This document shows positions 22,521 to 31,034 of a stretch of 64,000 nucleotides of DNA, one piece after another (within the stretch, counting starts at the first letter, position 1; every line of letters starts with the position of its first letter). Both the position numbers and the translations under genes were made by a program. Below the pieces are notes generated by a model. The model was not told the origin of the DNA and did no database searches. It was given only the letters and a program-made list of their open reading frames with translations. Source of the DNA: Kitasatospora atroaurantiaca (lineage in GTDB: Bacteria; Actinomycetota; Actinomycetes; Streptomycetales; Streptomycetaceae); assembly GCF_007828955.1 (NCBI RefSeq), contig NZ_VIVR01000001.1, positions 2,046,001-2,110,000 on the forward strand, given 5' to 3'.

Positions 22521-23366
22521 CTAGCTCCGGAGGGCGGGGACCCCGGCCCGGACCCGCTCCAGGATCTGACGGACGATCTCCTCCCCCGCCGCGACCCCGA
22601 CCTGGGTGAGCGCGGTGACCCCGGGCCCGTTCCAGTCGGTGTCCGCGAGCTCCCCGTGGCCGGGGCGCCAGCCGTGGTCGGCGGCGAGCAGCAGCTCGGC
22701 GTCGAGGAGCGAGTCCCCCGCCGAGAACACCGTCGCCGCGCCCGTCCGGCGCTCGACCTCGGCGAGGGCCGCGCTCTTGCTGAGCGGGGCGGGCACCGCG
22801 TACACCTTGCGGCCCTGCAGCGAGACCGTCCAGCCGCGCTCGGCGCACCAGCCGGTGAGCTCCTCGATCCAGCCCTCGGGCAGCTCGGCGCGCTCCACCA
22901 CCAGGTAGGCGAAGAGGCTGTCGGCGACGCGGCGCTTGTGGGTCCACTCCGGGTCCGCGGTGATCGCCAGGTGCTCGACCACCTCGTCCAGCGGCACGCT
23001 GCCGGCCGTCAGGCGGGACCGCACCTCGGCCTGCCAGTCCCGGTCGGGCACGCCGTCCACCAGCAGCTGGCCGCCGTTGGCGCAGATCGCGTACCGGGGT
23101 ATCCAACCGGCCGTCGGGCCGGGCAGGTTGACCCGCTCGTACTGCGATCTGGTCCGGGTGGTGGCGGGCACGAAGACCGCCGACTCGACCAGCTCGACGA
23201 GGAGTTCGGCGGCCTGCTCGGTCATGAAGGAGAGCGCCTTGCCGTCGTGCACCTCGACCGAGAGCAGCCGGGGCGCCAGCCGGTCGGGGACGTCCAGGGC
23301 GAGTGCCCGGTTGGAGTAGATCAGCGTGCGGTCGAGGTCGCTGGCGACCAGGAACTGACCTGTCAT
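22521..23366 (-). CDS. HAD phosphatase of the ter-associated operon
   Basis: 281 residues. HAD motif I ASDLDRTLIYS (residues 8-18), motif II TTRTRSQYER, a large cap, and motif IV FSAGDSLLDAELL. It is the last gene of a four-gene operon with StiP/PELOTA, PRTase/TRSP and aldolase genes; its ATG overlaps the preceding stop by 1 bp (TGATG). Published comparative genomics of ter systems describes this set as a biosynthetic module for a nucleoside-like metabolite, with the HAD protein as the phosphatase step. The actual substrate is unknown. Confidence 0.85.
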   Translation of the reverse strand: MTGQFLVASDLDRTLIYSNRALALDVPDRLAPRLLSVEVHDGKALSFMTEQAAELLVELVESAVFVPATTRTRSQYERVNLPGPTAGWIPRYAICANGGQLLVDGVPDRDWQAEVRSRLTAGSVPLDEVVEHLAITADPEWTHKRRVADSLFAYLVVERAELPEGWIEELTGWCAERGWTVSLQGRKVYAVPAPLSKSAALAEVERRTGAATVFSAGDSLLDAELLLAADHGWRPGHGELADTDWNGPGVTALTQVGVAAGEEIVRQILERVRAGVPALRS

Positions 23367-24544
23367 CAGTTGTCCTCCACCTTCACTGCGGTGCCGTCGG
23401 CGCCCGTTGCGCCACGGCTGTAACGGGGGTGGATCAGGCCCACGCAGGAGTACGGCAGATCGTCCACCTCCTCGACGGGGACCCCGCGCTGGGCCGCGAG
23501 CAGCCGGACGTGGTCCAGGTCGGCCCCCGCGCCGCGTCGGGCCAGCACGCGCCAGGGGACGCGGCGGAGCATCACCCGGGTCGTCTCGCCGACACCCGGC
23601 TTGACCAGGTTGACGCTGTCGATGCCGTACTCGGCGCTGATCCGCTCCACCGCGGCCCAGCCGGCCCAGTCCGGGGTGCGGTCCTGGGCGACGAGCGCGG
23701 CAGCGGCGGCCAGCGCCTCCTCCCGGACGGCCTCGAACTGGCCGGCGACGGCCGAGACGAAGGCGTCGGAGACATCGGCCCCGGCCAGCTCGCGGTAGAA
23801 CTTGGCGCCGTGGAAGTCGTCCGGGCCGATCAGGTCGGCCCGCAGCACCGTCCGCGAAATCAGGCCGGAGACCGTGGAGTTGAGGCAGGCGGAGGGGATC
23901 AGGAAGTCGTCCCGGGTGCCGTAGGTGCGCACGCAGCCGCCCGGGTCGGCGAGCACCGCGAGCTCGGGGTTGAACGGCGTACCGGCCAGCGCCTCGGCCA
24001 GCTCGCGGGTGATCGCGCCCTTGCCCGTCCAGCCGTCCACGAAGACCACCTGGGCCGGGTCGTGGTGGGCGGCCAGGTGGCGCAGCGCGACCGGGTCGAT
24101 GCCCCGGCCCCGGATGATCGAGACCGCGTAGTGCGGGGTGTCGACGCCGTACGCGAAGGCGAACCAGCGGCGGATCAGGATGCCGACCGGCGTTCCGGCC
24201 CGCGCCAGCGAGGCGAGCACCAGCTCACCGCCGTCCCCGAGGCGCTCGAGCCGCAGCGTCTCCGCGACCGTGCCGACGGCCAGTGCGATCCGCCGGGCGG
24301 AGGCGGTCAGCGCCTGCTGGAACAGCTCCTGGTACTCGGGGCTCGGCTGGTACTCGACCGGCAGCGACTCGGCGTAGTGGGCGCCGCCGGACTGGACGGC
24401 CTCCTCGCGCTCCTCGGTCGGGGCCTCCAGCTCGACGCCGGAGAGGTCGGTGAGCAGCCAGGTGACGTCGTCCGCACGGTAGGAGGAGAAGTCGGGGCCG
24501 TGCAGTGGGCGCGGTGTCGTCGCAGTGCTGGGCTTCGTGGTCAT
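23366..24544 (-). CDS. StiP/PRTase_1-type protein with C-terminal PELOTA RNA-binding domain
   Basis: 392 residues. Residues about 50-290 show the StiP/PRTase_1 signature: HYAESLPVEYQPSPEYQELF, VVFVDGWTGKGAITRELAEAL (phosphoribosyl-pyrophosphate-type loop), LADPGGCVRTYGTRDDFLIP and SACLNSTVSGLISRTV. The C-terminal 90 residues (NLVKPGVGETTRVMLRRVPW, then a Rossmann-like helix-strand pattern ending DDLPYSCVGLIHP) match the PELOTA_1 domain. It is annotated elsewhere as a cysteine protease StiP, but sequence logic favours a phosphoribosyltransferase-like enzyme. Third gene of the ter biosynthetic operon, 44 bp after the PRTase/TRSP gene. Confidence 0.8.
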   Translation of the reverse strand: MTTKPSTATTPRPLHGPDFSSYRADDVTWLLTDLSGVELEAPTEEREEAVQSGGAHYAESLPVEYQPSPEYQELFQQALTASARRIALAVGTVAETLRLERLGDGGELVLASLARAGTPVGILIRRWFAFAYGVDTPHYAVSIIRGRGIDPVALRHLAAHHDPAQVVFVDGWTGKGAITRELAEALAGTPFNPELAVLADPGGCVRTYGTRDDFLIPSACLNSTVSGLISRTVLRADLIGPDDFHGAKFYRELAGADVSDAFVSAVAGQFEAVREEALAAAAALVAQDRTPDWAGWAAVERISAEYGIDSVNLVKPGVGETTRVMLRRVPWRVLARRGAGADLDHVRLLAAQRGVPVEEVDDLPYSCVGLIHPRYSRGATGADGTAVKVEDN

Positions 24545-24588
24545 GATCGCCTTCGGTGGGGTGCAGCCAATGGTCGAACGGGCAGGCG

Positions 24589-25905
24589 TCAGCGAGGGAA
24601 ACGTGGTCGGTACGAGGGGAGGACGGCAAGCACCACCTGGTCGGTGACCCGGCGCAGCTGCTGGAGCAGTGCCTGCTCGCCCTCATGGAGGGACGGGGTG
24701 TCCCCGAGAGCGTCGACCACCAGGACGACGGCGTCGAAGCGGCGGGCGGGGTCGGCCCCGGGTGCCACGTTGTAGGCGAAGCGGTCGGTCGAGCCGTCGG
24801 CCGGGTCGTCGTGCGCCGGGAAGGCCAGCCGGGTGCGGATCGCGTAGCCGGGGTGGTCGACCGCCAGCACGGGCGAGCGCGTGGTGGTGGAGAAGCGGAC
24901 CCGGTCCTCACCCAGCACCTCGGCCAGCGCACCGGCGAGCCGCAGCGGGGCGTACATCAGCTCCTCGAAGCCGAGCACCAGCACCCGGCGGCGGCCGGAC
25001 AGCAGCTCGGCCAGCTCCGCGGCCTGCTCGGGAAGTGCCGCTTCGAGCCGGGCCCGGTGGTCGGCGGTGAAGCCGTGCCGGCCGCCGTCGGGCAGGCCGT
25101 CGGGCCAAGCCGCCCCGGTACGCGCCACGGGCGCGAGCGGGCCGTCGGGCAGTGCGGGCGCGGGCTCGGCGGCCGCGATCAGTTCCTGGGCCTGGGCCAG
25201 TACGTCGGCGGGCAGCTCGACTCCGCCGACGGCGGTGGCTATCAGGTCCACCCGGGCGCCGAGTTCGGCGGCCGCCTTGGCCAGCCGCTCCCGGTCTGCG
25301 TCGGTGCGCAGGTCGACCAGCGCGACCACCACGTAGTGCGGGCGCGGGTGGTCGGCGTGCAGGGCGCGGATGGTGTTGAGCACGGTGGTGCCGGTGGAGA
25401 ACTCGTCGTCGACCAGCACCAGCGGCCCGTCGCCCGCCAGGAACTCCGGGTCCTCGGGGAGCAGCAGGTGCGAGGTGGCGTGCGAGTGCTCCTCCTCGAA
25501 GCCGCCGACCGGGGAGACCCCGTCGACCGGCCGGCGGGTGGAGTGCAGGTAGGGCGCGCCGAGGCCGTCGGCGACGCTGTGGCCGAGCGCAGTGGCCGTC
25601 TCCGCGTAACCGAGGACGACCGCCCGGTCGGCGTCCGCCGCGCCGAGCAGCTCGCGGACCCGGCGGCCGAGCTCCAGCCCGGCGCCGTGCACCACCACCG
25701 GGAGCTGCGGTATGTGCTTGCCGAGCACGTGGGAGACGAGCAGATGGGCGCGCTTCTTGTTCTCGCGCAGCGCGAGTCCGATCAGCTCCGGCAGCTCGGG
25801 TGAGCCGGTGAGCCGTATCCCGAGCCGGTCGGTGACCCACTGGCCGGTCCAGGGCGCCGGTACCGGCGCCCGGTCGGCTGTCGGTTCAGCGTGCTGAGCT
25901 GTCAA
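24589..25905 (-). CDS. Phosphoribosyltransferase with C-terminal TRSP domain, ter operon
   Basis: 438 residues. A type I PRTase core with the PRPP loop VLVDDEFSTGTT (about 163-174) and AVVLGYAETATALGHSVAD; the C-terminal part (about 300-435: RRRVLVLGFEELMYAPLRLA, RFSTTTRSPVLAVDHPGYAI) is the TRSP domain that follows these PRTases in ter systems. It presumably transfers ribose-5-phosphate from PRPP to an unknown base-like acceptor. It lies 94 bp after the aldolase gene in the same direction. Overlapping open frames on the other strand are shadows of its codon bias. Confidence 0.85.
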   Translation of the reverse strand: MTAQHAEPTADRAPVPAPWTGQWVTDRLGIRLTGSPELPELIGLALRENKKRAHLLVSHVLGKHIPQLPVVVHGAGLELGRRVRELLGAADADRAVVLGYAETATALGHSVADGLGAPYLHSTRRPVDGVSPVGGFEEEHSHATSHLLLPEDPEFLAGDGPLVLVDDEFSTGTTVLNTIRALHADHPRPHYVVVALVDLRTDADRERLAKAAAELGARVDLIATAVGGVELPADVLAQAQELIAAAEPAPALPDGPLAPVARTGAAWPDGLPDGGRHGFTADHRARLEAALPEQAAELAELLSGRRRVLVLGFEELMYAPLRLAGALAEVLGEDRVRFSTTTRSPVLAVDHPGYAIRTRLAFPAHDDPADGSTDRFAYNVAPGADPARRFDAVVLVVDALGDTPSLHEGEQALLQQLRRVTDQVVLAVLPSYRPRFPR

Positions 25906-25999
25906 GATTCCTGCTTTCGGTGGTGCGACTGGTGCGGCAGCCGGTGCGGCTGGTGCGGCACTACATCATCCTCGAACGACCGTACGGGACCGCCGCAGC

Positions 26000-27175
26000 T
26001 CACCCGCACAGGCAGGCGCCCAGCAGCTCGGCGAAGCTGACCTCCTCGCGCGCGACGCCGAACACCTCGGCCCGCAGCAGTACGCGCTCCGCCCAGGCCC
26101 GGTGCGGCTTGGCCTCGTTCATCTTGTTCGTGTACGCGGAGCGCAGCACCCCGCCGCCGCCCTGGTGCTGGTTCAGGATGTCGCGGGCGTCGGAGTACTC
26201 CTCGTGCGTGACCACCGAGAGGGCGTGCACGGCCGGGACGTGGCTGGGGTGGATGCAGGTCTTGCCGAGCAGCCCGTTGGCGCGGTCGAGTTCGATCTCG
26301 CGGATCAGCCCGTCGAGGTCGTGCTCGATGATCCTCCGGCGGACGCCCTCGGCCGGCGGGTGCGCCTCGATGAAGGGGGTACGGCGGAGCTGGGGCTTGA
26401 ACATCCGCTCCTGGACGGGGAAGTACTCCCAGACCGGCCCGGTGACGGTGTATCCGCTGCCGTCGGCCCGGCCGAGCACGTTCACCACGTCACCGATGAC
26501 ACCCGCGACCAGCGCCACGTCGTACGCGGTCAGGTCGGGCGAACGGCGCAGTCCGTACGCGGAGCACAGGTCGGTGACGCCCAGTCGGACGGCCAGGATC
26601 CGCTCGCGGTACTTCTCCAGCAGGCGGGAGATGCCGAAGAGCTGCTCCCGGCGGGTCTCCAGGTGGGCGAGTTCGGGGGACTCCAGCACCGGCATCGCGA
26701 ACAGCCGCTGCCCGCAGGCGGCCTCGGCGTCGGTGAGCGCCTCCAGGAAGGAACCGCCGCTCTCCTCGGTGAACTTGGGGACGACGAAGCCGGTGAGCAG
26801 ACGGACGGCGGGCCCGAGCCGCCGGGTGAGGTCGGTGATCTGCCCGGGGGTCCGGACCCGGATGAAGAGCAGCGGGATGCCCTCCGTGCCGGACCCCGCG
26901 TTCAGCTCGGTGAGCTGCGCGACCAGGTTGGCCTCGCCGCCCGGCACCTCGTGGTCGGCTATCGCGTCCTCCAGGCAGAGGACCATCGAGACGACGCCGC
27001 GCGCGGCCTGCTTCCGGATGTCCGCCTGCAGGGTGGTCCTGGTGGCGGGGCTGTAGAGGGTCGCGCCGAGGGCGGTGGAGAGCACGGCCGCCTCGCTGTT
27101 CCGGTCGAAGGCGGCGGGCTGTTCAAGGAAGAGCCGGCCGCGTACGTCGTCGGCAAGGTGGCCGAAGTGGCGCAA
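26000..27175 (-). CDS. HpcH/HpaI aldolase / citrate-lyase-type protein, first gene of ter biosynthetic operon
   Basis: 391 residues from TTG 27175, chosen because GGGAG lies 6-7 bp upstream and the upstream open frame is not protein-like. A TIM-barrel aldolase is recognisable: GATLYSPATRTTL, VVSMVLCLEDAIAD (metal-ligand Glu/Asp), LLFIRVRTPGQI, VPKFTEESGG, MPVLESPEL, VRLGVTDLCSAYGLRRS and GLLGKTCIHPSHV. It would cleave or form a carbon-carbon bond in the predicted nucleoside-like product. It heads the operon that runs leftwards through PRTase/TRSP, StiP/PELOTA and HAD genes; the divergent neighbour is a TerD gene, 369 bp away. Confidence 0.85.
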   Translation of the reverse strand: MRHFGHLADDVRGRLFLEQPAAFDRNSEAAVLSTALGATLYSPATRTTLQADIRKQAARGVVSMVLCLEDAIADHEVPGGEANLVAQLTELNAGSGTEGIPLLFIRVRTPGQITDLTRRLGPAVRLLTGFVVPKFTEESGGSFLEALTDAEAACGQRLFAMPVLESPELAHLETRREQLFGISRLLEKYRERILAVRLGVTDLCSAYGLRRSPDLTAYDVALVAGVIGDVVNVLGRADGSGYTVTGPVWEYFPVQERMFKPQLRRTPFIEAHPPAEGVRRRIIEHDLDGLIREIELDRANGLLGKTCIHPSHVPAVHALSVVTHEEYSDARDILNQHQGGGGVLRSAYTNKMNEAKPHRAWAERVLLRAEVFGVAREEVSFAELLGACLCG

Positions 27176-27544
27176 GATGCTCTCCCTTGGGTCGGTGCGG
27201 AGTCGGCGGTTTCTGACATCTGGATAGACGGACCAACCGGCCCGAAGGTTCGCGGAATACGGGGACGGCCGGTGAGAGAGGTCGAACGGCAAGGTGGCCG
27301 CGACTCCCCCCGGGTCGCGTCGCACGCCGGTTCGCCGAGGGAGGCGGATTCTCTGAGCCGTTGGCCGCCCATCGTACGGTCGGATCCGGCCAGGCAAAGC
27401 CCTGAAACATCGAATTCTCGGAAGGTTACCGCCCGTGTCACACAACCGTGCGCGGGGTCCGGCAGCAGTCCTTTCCCACCCCGCGCAGTGGCCGCGACCA
27501 CCCGCATTGTCCGAAGCGGTGGCGAACGGGCAGGATGATGCACT
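27176..27544. promoter_or_regulatory. Divergent promoter region of the ter operon and terD
   Basis: 369 bp between the TTG start of the aldolase gene and the ATG of the TerD gene. It must contain the leftward operon promoter and the rightward terD promoter. No clear palindrome or sigma-type box was recognised. Confidence 0.45.
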
Positions 27545-28561
27545 ATGACGCACGTGATGGCCAAAGGCGCCAACATCTCGCTGACGGCCGCCGCCGTGCG
27601 CGCCGTGCTGCGCTGGAGCGCGGCTCCGGGCTCACCGGACGTGGACGCCTCGGCGCTGCTCGTCGGCGCCGACGGCAAGGTCCGTTCGGATGCCGACTTC
27701 GTCTTCTACAACCAGCCGCGTCACCCCTCGGGGGTCGTCCGCCATCTGCCCAAGCAGCGGACGCCGGACGGCGGCCTGGTCTCCGACGCGGTCGAGGTGG
27801 ACCTCGCCAAGCTGCCGCCCGAGGTCGACCGGGTCGTGGTGGCCGGTTCGGCGGAGGGTGGTTCGTTCCCGGCCGTCACCGATCTGCGCGTGCTGCTCCA
27901 CGACGTCGGCGCGGCCGAAGGGGCGGAGGCGATCGCCGAGTTCACCGTCACGGACACCGGCGACGTCAGCGCCCTGGTCGCCGCGGAGCTGTACCGCAGG
28001 GGCGGGGTCTGGAAGTTCCGCGCGGTCGGCCAGGGCTACGCCAGCGGTCTGGTCGGGCTGGCCACCGACTTCGGCATCACCGTGGAGGACGAGGCCGCCA
28101 CCGCACCGGAGCGCTCCGAGCCCGCGGCCGAAGCCCAGGCCGAGCCCGCACCGGCCGCACCAGCCCGGCCCGACCCGCGCGAGGAGCCGGGCACGTACAC
28201 CCTGGCGCCCGCCGTCCCGATGCCCACGACGCCGCCCCCGCCGCCGCCGACCGCCCCGCCGGTGCCCGCGCAGCCCCAGGCCCAGCCTGGGTACGGCTAC
28301 CCCCAGGCCCCGCAGGCCCCGCAACCCACCTACGGCTACCCGCAGCCGCAGCCGACCGGGTACGGCTACCCGCAGGCGCCGCAGCCGCAGGGCTACGGCT
28401 ACCCGCCCCAGCAGCAGTACCCGACGGGCTACGGCTACCCGCAGCAGCCCGCCCAGCCCCCCGTGGCGCCCCCGCCGCCGGCCCGGCCCCCGCAGCAGCC
28501 GCAGCCCGAGCAGACGCCCTTCGCGCTGCCCCCGCAGGGCCCGCAGTTCCAGCCCCGCTGA
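27545..28561 (+). CDS. TerD-domain protein with Pro/Gln/YGYPQ-repeat tail
   Basis: 338 residues. Residues 1-190 are a TerD domain: MAKGANISLTAAAVRAVLRW, VDASALLVGADGKV, DFVFYNQPRHPSG, and [20 protein letters not shown] with DFGITV. TerD domains bind calcium through paired acidic loops; the second acidic loop here is partly eroded. From about 195 the protein is a disordered Pro/Ala/Gln region with seven YGYPQ-like units (GYGYPQAP, TYGYPQPQ). Such tails in bacteria drive self-association or surface adhesion. The gene ends directly at the palindromic repeat and is divergent from the ter biosynthetic operon. Confidence 0.85.
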   Translation: MTHVMAKGANISLTAAAVRAVLRWSAAPGSPDVDASALLVGADGKVRSDADFVFYNQPRHPSGVVRHLPKQRTPDGGLVSDAVEVDLAKLPPEVDRVVVAGSAEGGSFPAVTDLRVLLHDVGAAEGAEAIAEFTVTDTGDVSALVAAELYRRGGVWKFRAVGQGYASGLVGLATDFGITVEDEAATAPERSEPAAEAQAEPAPAAPARPDPREEPGTYTLAPAVPMPTTPPPPPPTAPPVPAQPQAQPGYGYPQAPQAPQPTYGYPQPQPTGYGYPQAPQPQGYGYPPQQQYPTGYGYPQQPAQPPVAPPPPARPPQQPQPEQTPFALPPQGPQFQPR

Positions 28562-28590
28562 GAGGCTCCGCCGGTAGGTAGGGCCCACCA

Positions 28591-28668
28591 CAGGGGCGCG
28601 GGGAACTGCGCGAGACCGGAAGGCAACGGCTTGCAGCCTCCCGCTTCGCGCAGTTCCCCGCGCCCCTG
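28591..28668. repeat. Palindromic intergenic repeat, copy 2
   Basis: CAGGGGCGCGGGGAACTGCG at 28591 and its inverted copy ending at 28668. An outer inverted pair GAGGCTCCGCCGG (28562-28574) and CCGGCGGAGCCTC (28695-28707) extends the palindrome to the stop codons of both convergent genes. Confidence 0.85.
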
Positions 28669-28709
28669 GGATGCCCAATCACGCGCCTTGCGCCCCGGCG
28701 GAGCCTCCG

Positions 28710-29453
28710 CTAGTCGCCGGAGCCCGGCCCGGCCGGCGTCTTGTAGCCGCGCTGCCACTGCATCCCGAAGCCGTACAGCCGGTCCAGGTCCGACTGGAAC
28801 CCGTGTACGTACCGCACCTCGCGACGCACCGTCAGCTGCCCGTCCCCGGTGTTCTCGATCAGCACCACCGCACACGAACGGGCCGCCGCCGCCCGCTCGT
28901 CCAGCCGGATCTCGATCCGCGGGCCGCTCTGCGGCACGATGGTGACCGTCGCGTGGGTCCGGTCGAAGGCGGGCGTGTCGTCGTAGATGTACACGAAGAT
29001 CAGCAGCCGCTTGAACTGGTCCTTCTTCTCCAGGTTGATGTACATCGTCTCGCCGGAGGGCGCTCCGTACACGTCGTCACCGCTGAGCTTGATGTACGGC
29101 GGGCGCTGCAGGTCGCCGAAGTACTTCCCGAGCGGCTGCACCACCCCGCGCGTGCCGTCGGTGAGTTCGTACATGCAGGCCAGGTCGAGGTCGACGTTCA
29201 GCTGCGGGCGCTGGTAGGAGTCGGGCTCCATCGGCCGCAGGATCCGCGGGTCGAGGAGCCGGCGGAGCGATCCGCGGCCGGACTGCTCGGCCGTCCGGGT
29301 CGTCCAGTGCAGGTTGACGTACAGGTAGCCGGTGGTGGCGGCGTGGCCCGTTATGGCGTGCTGCGGCTGCGACTTGGTCAGCGTGATCTTGTGCTGACCG
29401 CCCGAGTCGACGGTGTTCCGCTCCCCCCGCAGGAACTCCCAGACCGAGACCAT
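28710..29453 (-). CDS. TerA-like tellurium-resistance family protein
   Basis: 247 residues from ATG 29453, which has GGGGGAGG 5 bp upstream (VSVWEFLRGERNTVDSGGQ). Features of the TerD/TerA fold are visible: HKITLTKSQPQHAI, LNVDLDLACMYELTDG, SGDDVYGAPSGETMYINL, LLIFVYIYDDTPAFDRTHAT, then the long C-terminal AAARSCAVVLIENTGDGQLT and YVHGFQSDLDRLYGFGMQW typical of TerA-type members. It probably works with TerD and TerC at the inner face of the membrane in stress responses. Convergent with terD and divergent from the DUF2637 gene. Confidence 0.8.
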   Translation of the reverse strand: MVSVWEFLRGERNTVDSGGQHKITLTKSQPQHAITGHAATTGYLYVNLHWTTRTAEQSGRGSLRRLLDPRILRPMEPDSYQRPQLNVDLDLACMYELTDGTRGVVQPLGKYFGDLQRPPYIKLSGDDVYGAPSGETMYINLEKKDQFKRLLIFVYIYDDTPAFDRTHATVTIVPQSGPRIEIRLDERAAAARSCAVVLIENTGDGQLTVRREVRYVHGFQSDLDRLYGFGMQWQRGYKTPAGPGSGD

Positions 29454-29899
29454 CGCGTCCTCCCCCAAAGCAGCCTGCCCACCGAACCGACGGCCCATGA
29501 TCCGCCGGCCATGCCCCATCGTGCCCGGCAAGGGACCTCCGGGGGCCATAAAACCCCATACCCAGTCAGCGGGCGACCGAGGCGCCGTCAGAGGTCCTAC
29601 GTGTCGTAGTGGCAGAACAAGAGTCACCTCCCGTACGATGCGGTCCCCTCGGACGCGATATCGTCTAGCCGCACAGGTGTACCTTCCGTCACGTACGGGT
29701 ACGCTCGGGCGCCCACGGTGGCAACGACGCACCGTCAGGCCCGACGCATCCTGCGGGAACTGACCCCTGTGCCGCACTGCGACCACACCCCCTGCCCGTA
29801 CAAACGGCCGAGGTGGACGACGGCGGCGCCCCGGGCGCCGGCCGGCCTCCGGCCCCGCGCCGCTGCCCCGAACTGCGGAAAGCCGAGGCCCAACCCGCA
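29454..29899. promoter_or_regulatory. Divergent region between TerA-like and DUF2637 genes
   Basis: 446 bp containing the ribosome site of the TerA-like gene at its left edge. It must hold two divergent promoters. An upstream in-frame extension of the DUF2637 gene (from 29813) lacks protein-like sequence. No palindromic operator was recognised by eye. Confidence 0.4.
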
Positions 29900-30967
29900 A
29901 TGAACCTCTCCTCCATACAGCTGGTCTGGGCCGTCATCGGCGGCGCAGCCCTGCTGTTCACCGCCATCCTGGTGGCCACCCTGCGCTTCAAGAACAACAA
30001 GTCCGAAGAGTCCGGCGACTCCTGGGAGCGCACCGAGGAGCGCCGGCGCCGCAAGGAGATGATCTACGGGATCGCCTCCTACGTGCTGCTGTTCCTGTGT
30101 GCGGGCGTCGCGGCCGCGCTCTCCTTCCACGGCCTGGTCGGTTTCGGCACGGAGAACCTGGGCCTCTCCGGCGGCTGGGAGTACCTCGTCCCGTTCGGCC
30201 TGGACGGCGCGGCGATGTTCTGCTCGGTGCTCGCGGTGCGCGAGGCCAGCCACGGTGACGCGGCGCTCGGCTCCCGTCTGCTGGTCTGGGTCTTCGCCGT
30301 CGCCTCGGCCTGGTTCAACTGGGTGCACGCCCCGCGCGGCGGTGCGCACGACGGCGCCCCGCAGTTCTTCTCCGGCATGTCGATCTCGGCCGCGATCCTC
30401 TTCGACCGCGCGCTCAAGCAGACCCGCCGGGCCGCCCTGCGCGAGCAGGGCCTGGTCCCCCGCCCGCTGCCGCAGATCCGCATCGTCCGCTGGATCCGCG
30501 CGCCCCGTGAGACGTACGCGGCCTGGTCGCTGATGCTGCTGGAGAACGTGCGCAGCCTGGACGAGGCGGTGGACGAGGTGCGCGACGAGCGGCAGGCCAA
30601 GCTGGACGCCAAGATGCGCGCCCGCAGCGCCGACCGCCGCGAGCGGGCCGAGCTGAAGGCGATCTCCCGCCAGGGCGGCATGCTGGCCCGGGCCCGCGGT
30701 GGCCGTCAGGTGCCCGCGCTGACCGCAGCCGGCTCCGGCGACGGACAGTCCGCTACGGAGCCTGCACTAGCCGAGGATCCGATGGCCAAGGTCGGCCCGT
30801 CCGCGCTCGAACCCGCCGCCCTGAACGCCGGCCGCCGCCCCCGTGCGGCCGTGGGCAGCTCGATGAGCTCCACCATCGACCTGTCCTCGGACGACGACAC
30901 CCTGGCGATGCCCAAGCTGGACTCGCTGGAGCGCAAGCTGCGCGCCATCGAGCAGCAGCTCGGCTGA
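29900..30967 (+). CDS. DUF2637 membrane protein
   Basis: 355 residues from ATG 29900 (MNLSSIQLVWAVIGGAALLF), chosen because the first membrane helix starts there. About five hydrophobic segments occur in the first 210 residues (AVIGGAALLFTAILVATL; IASYVLLFLCAGVAAAL; LVPFGLDGAAMFCSVLAV; LLVWVFAVASAWFNWVHA; FFSGMSISAAILF). A long charged cytoplasmic helix follows (VDEVRDERQAKLDAKMRAR) and a Ser/Asp-rich end with a short coiled coil. DUF2637 is actinobacterial; relatives are linked to plasmid spread (SpdB-like) or cell-division-type functions. A hairpin terminator lies 23 bp after the stop. Confidence 0.8.
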   Translation: MNLSSIQLVWAVIGGAALLFTAILVATLRFKNNKSEESGDSWERTEERRRRKEMIYGIASYVLLFLCAGVAAALSFHGLVGFGTENLGLSGGWEYLVPFGLDGAAMFCSVLAVREASHGDAALGSRLLVWVFAVASAWFNWVHAPRGGAHDGAPQFFSGMSISAAILFDRALKQTRRAALREQGLVPRPLPQIRIVRWIRAPRETYAAWSLMLLENVRSLDEAVDEVRDERQAKLDAKMRARSADRRERAELKAISRQGGMLARARGGRQVPALTAAGSGDGQSATEPALAEDPMAKVGPSALEPAALNAGRRPRAAVGSSMSSTIDLSSDDDTLAMPKLDSLERKLRAIEQQLG

Positions 30968-30989
30968 CCACCGGCGCCCCCGAACGGCA

Positions 30990-31021
30990 ACGGCCCCTCC
31001 GCACGAGTGCGGAGGGGCCGT
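30990..31021. terminator. Bidirectional terminator between DUF2637 and TerC genes
   Basis: ACGGCCCCTCCGCA and TGCGGAGGGGCCGT form a perfect 14-bp stem with a 4-base loop between two convergent stops. Confidence 0.85.
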
Positions 31022-31034
31022 CTGCGTTGCCGCG

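Noticed and set aside
23303..24775. 490-residue plus-strand frame across the ter operon
   Set aside because: Antisense shadow of the StiP/PELOTA gene; Arg/Gly/Gln-rich with no family features.
26102..27538. 478-residue plus-strand frame across the aldolase gene
   Set aside because: Antisense shadow; the aldolase motifs and ribosome site are on the minus strand.
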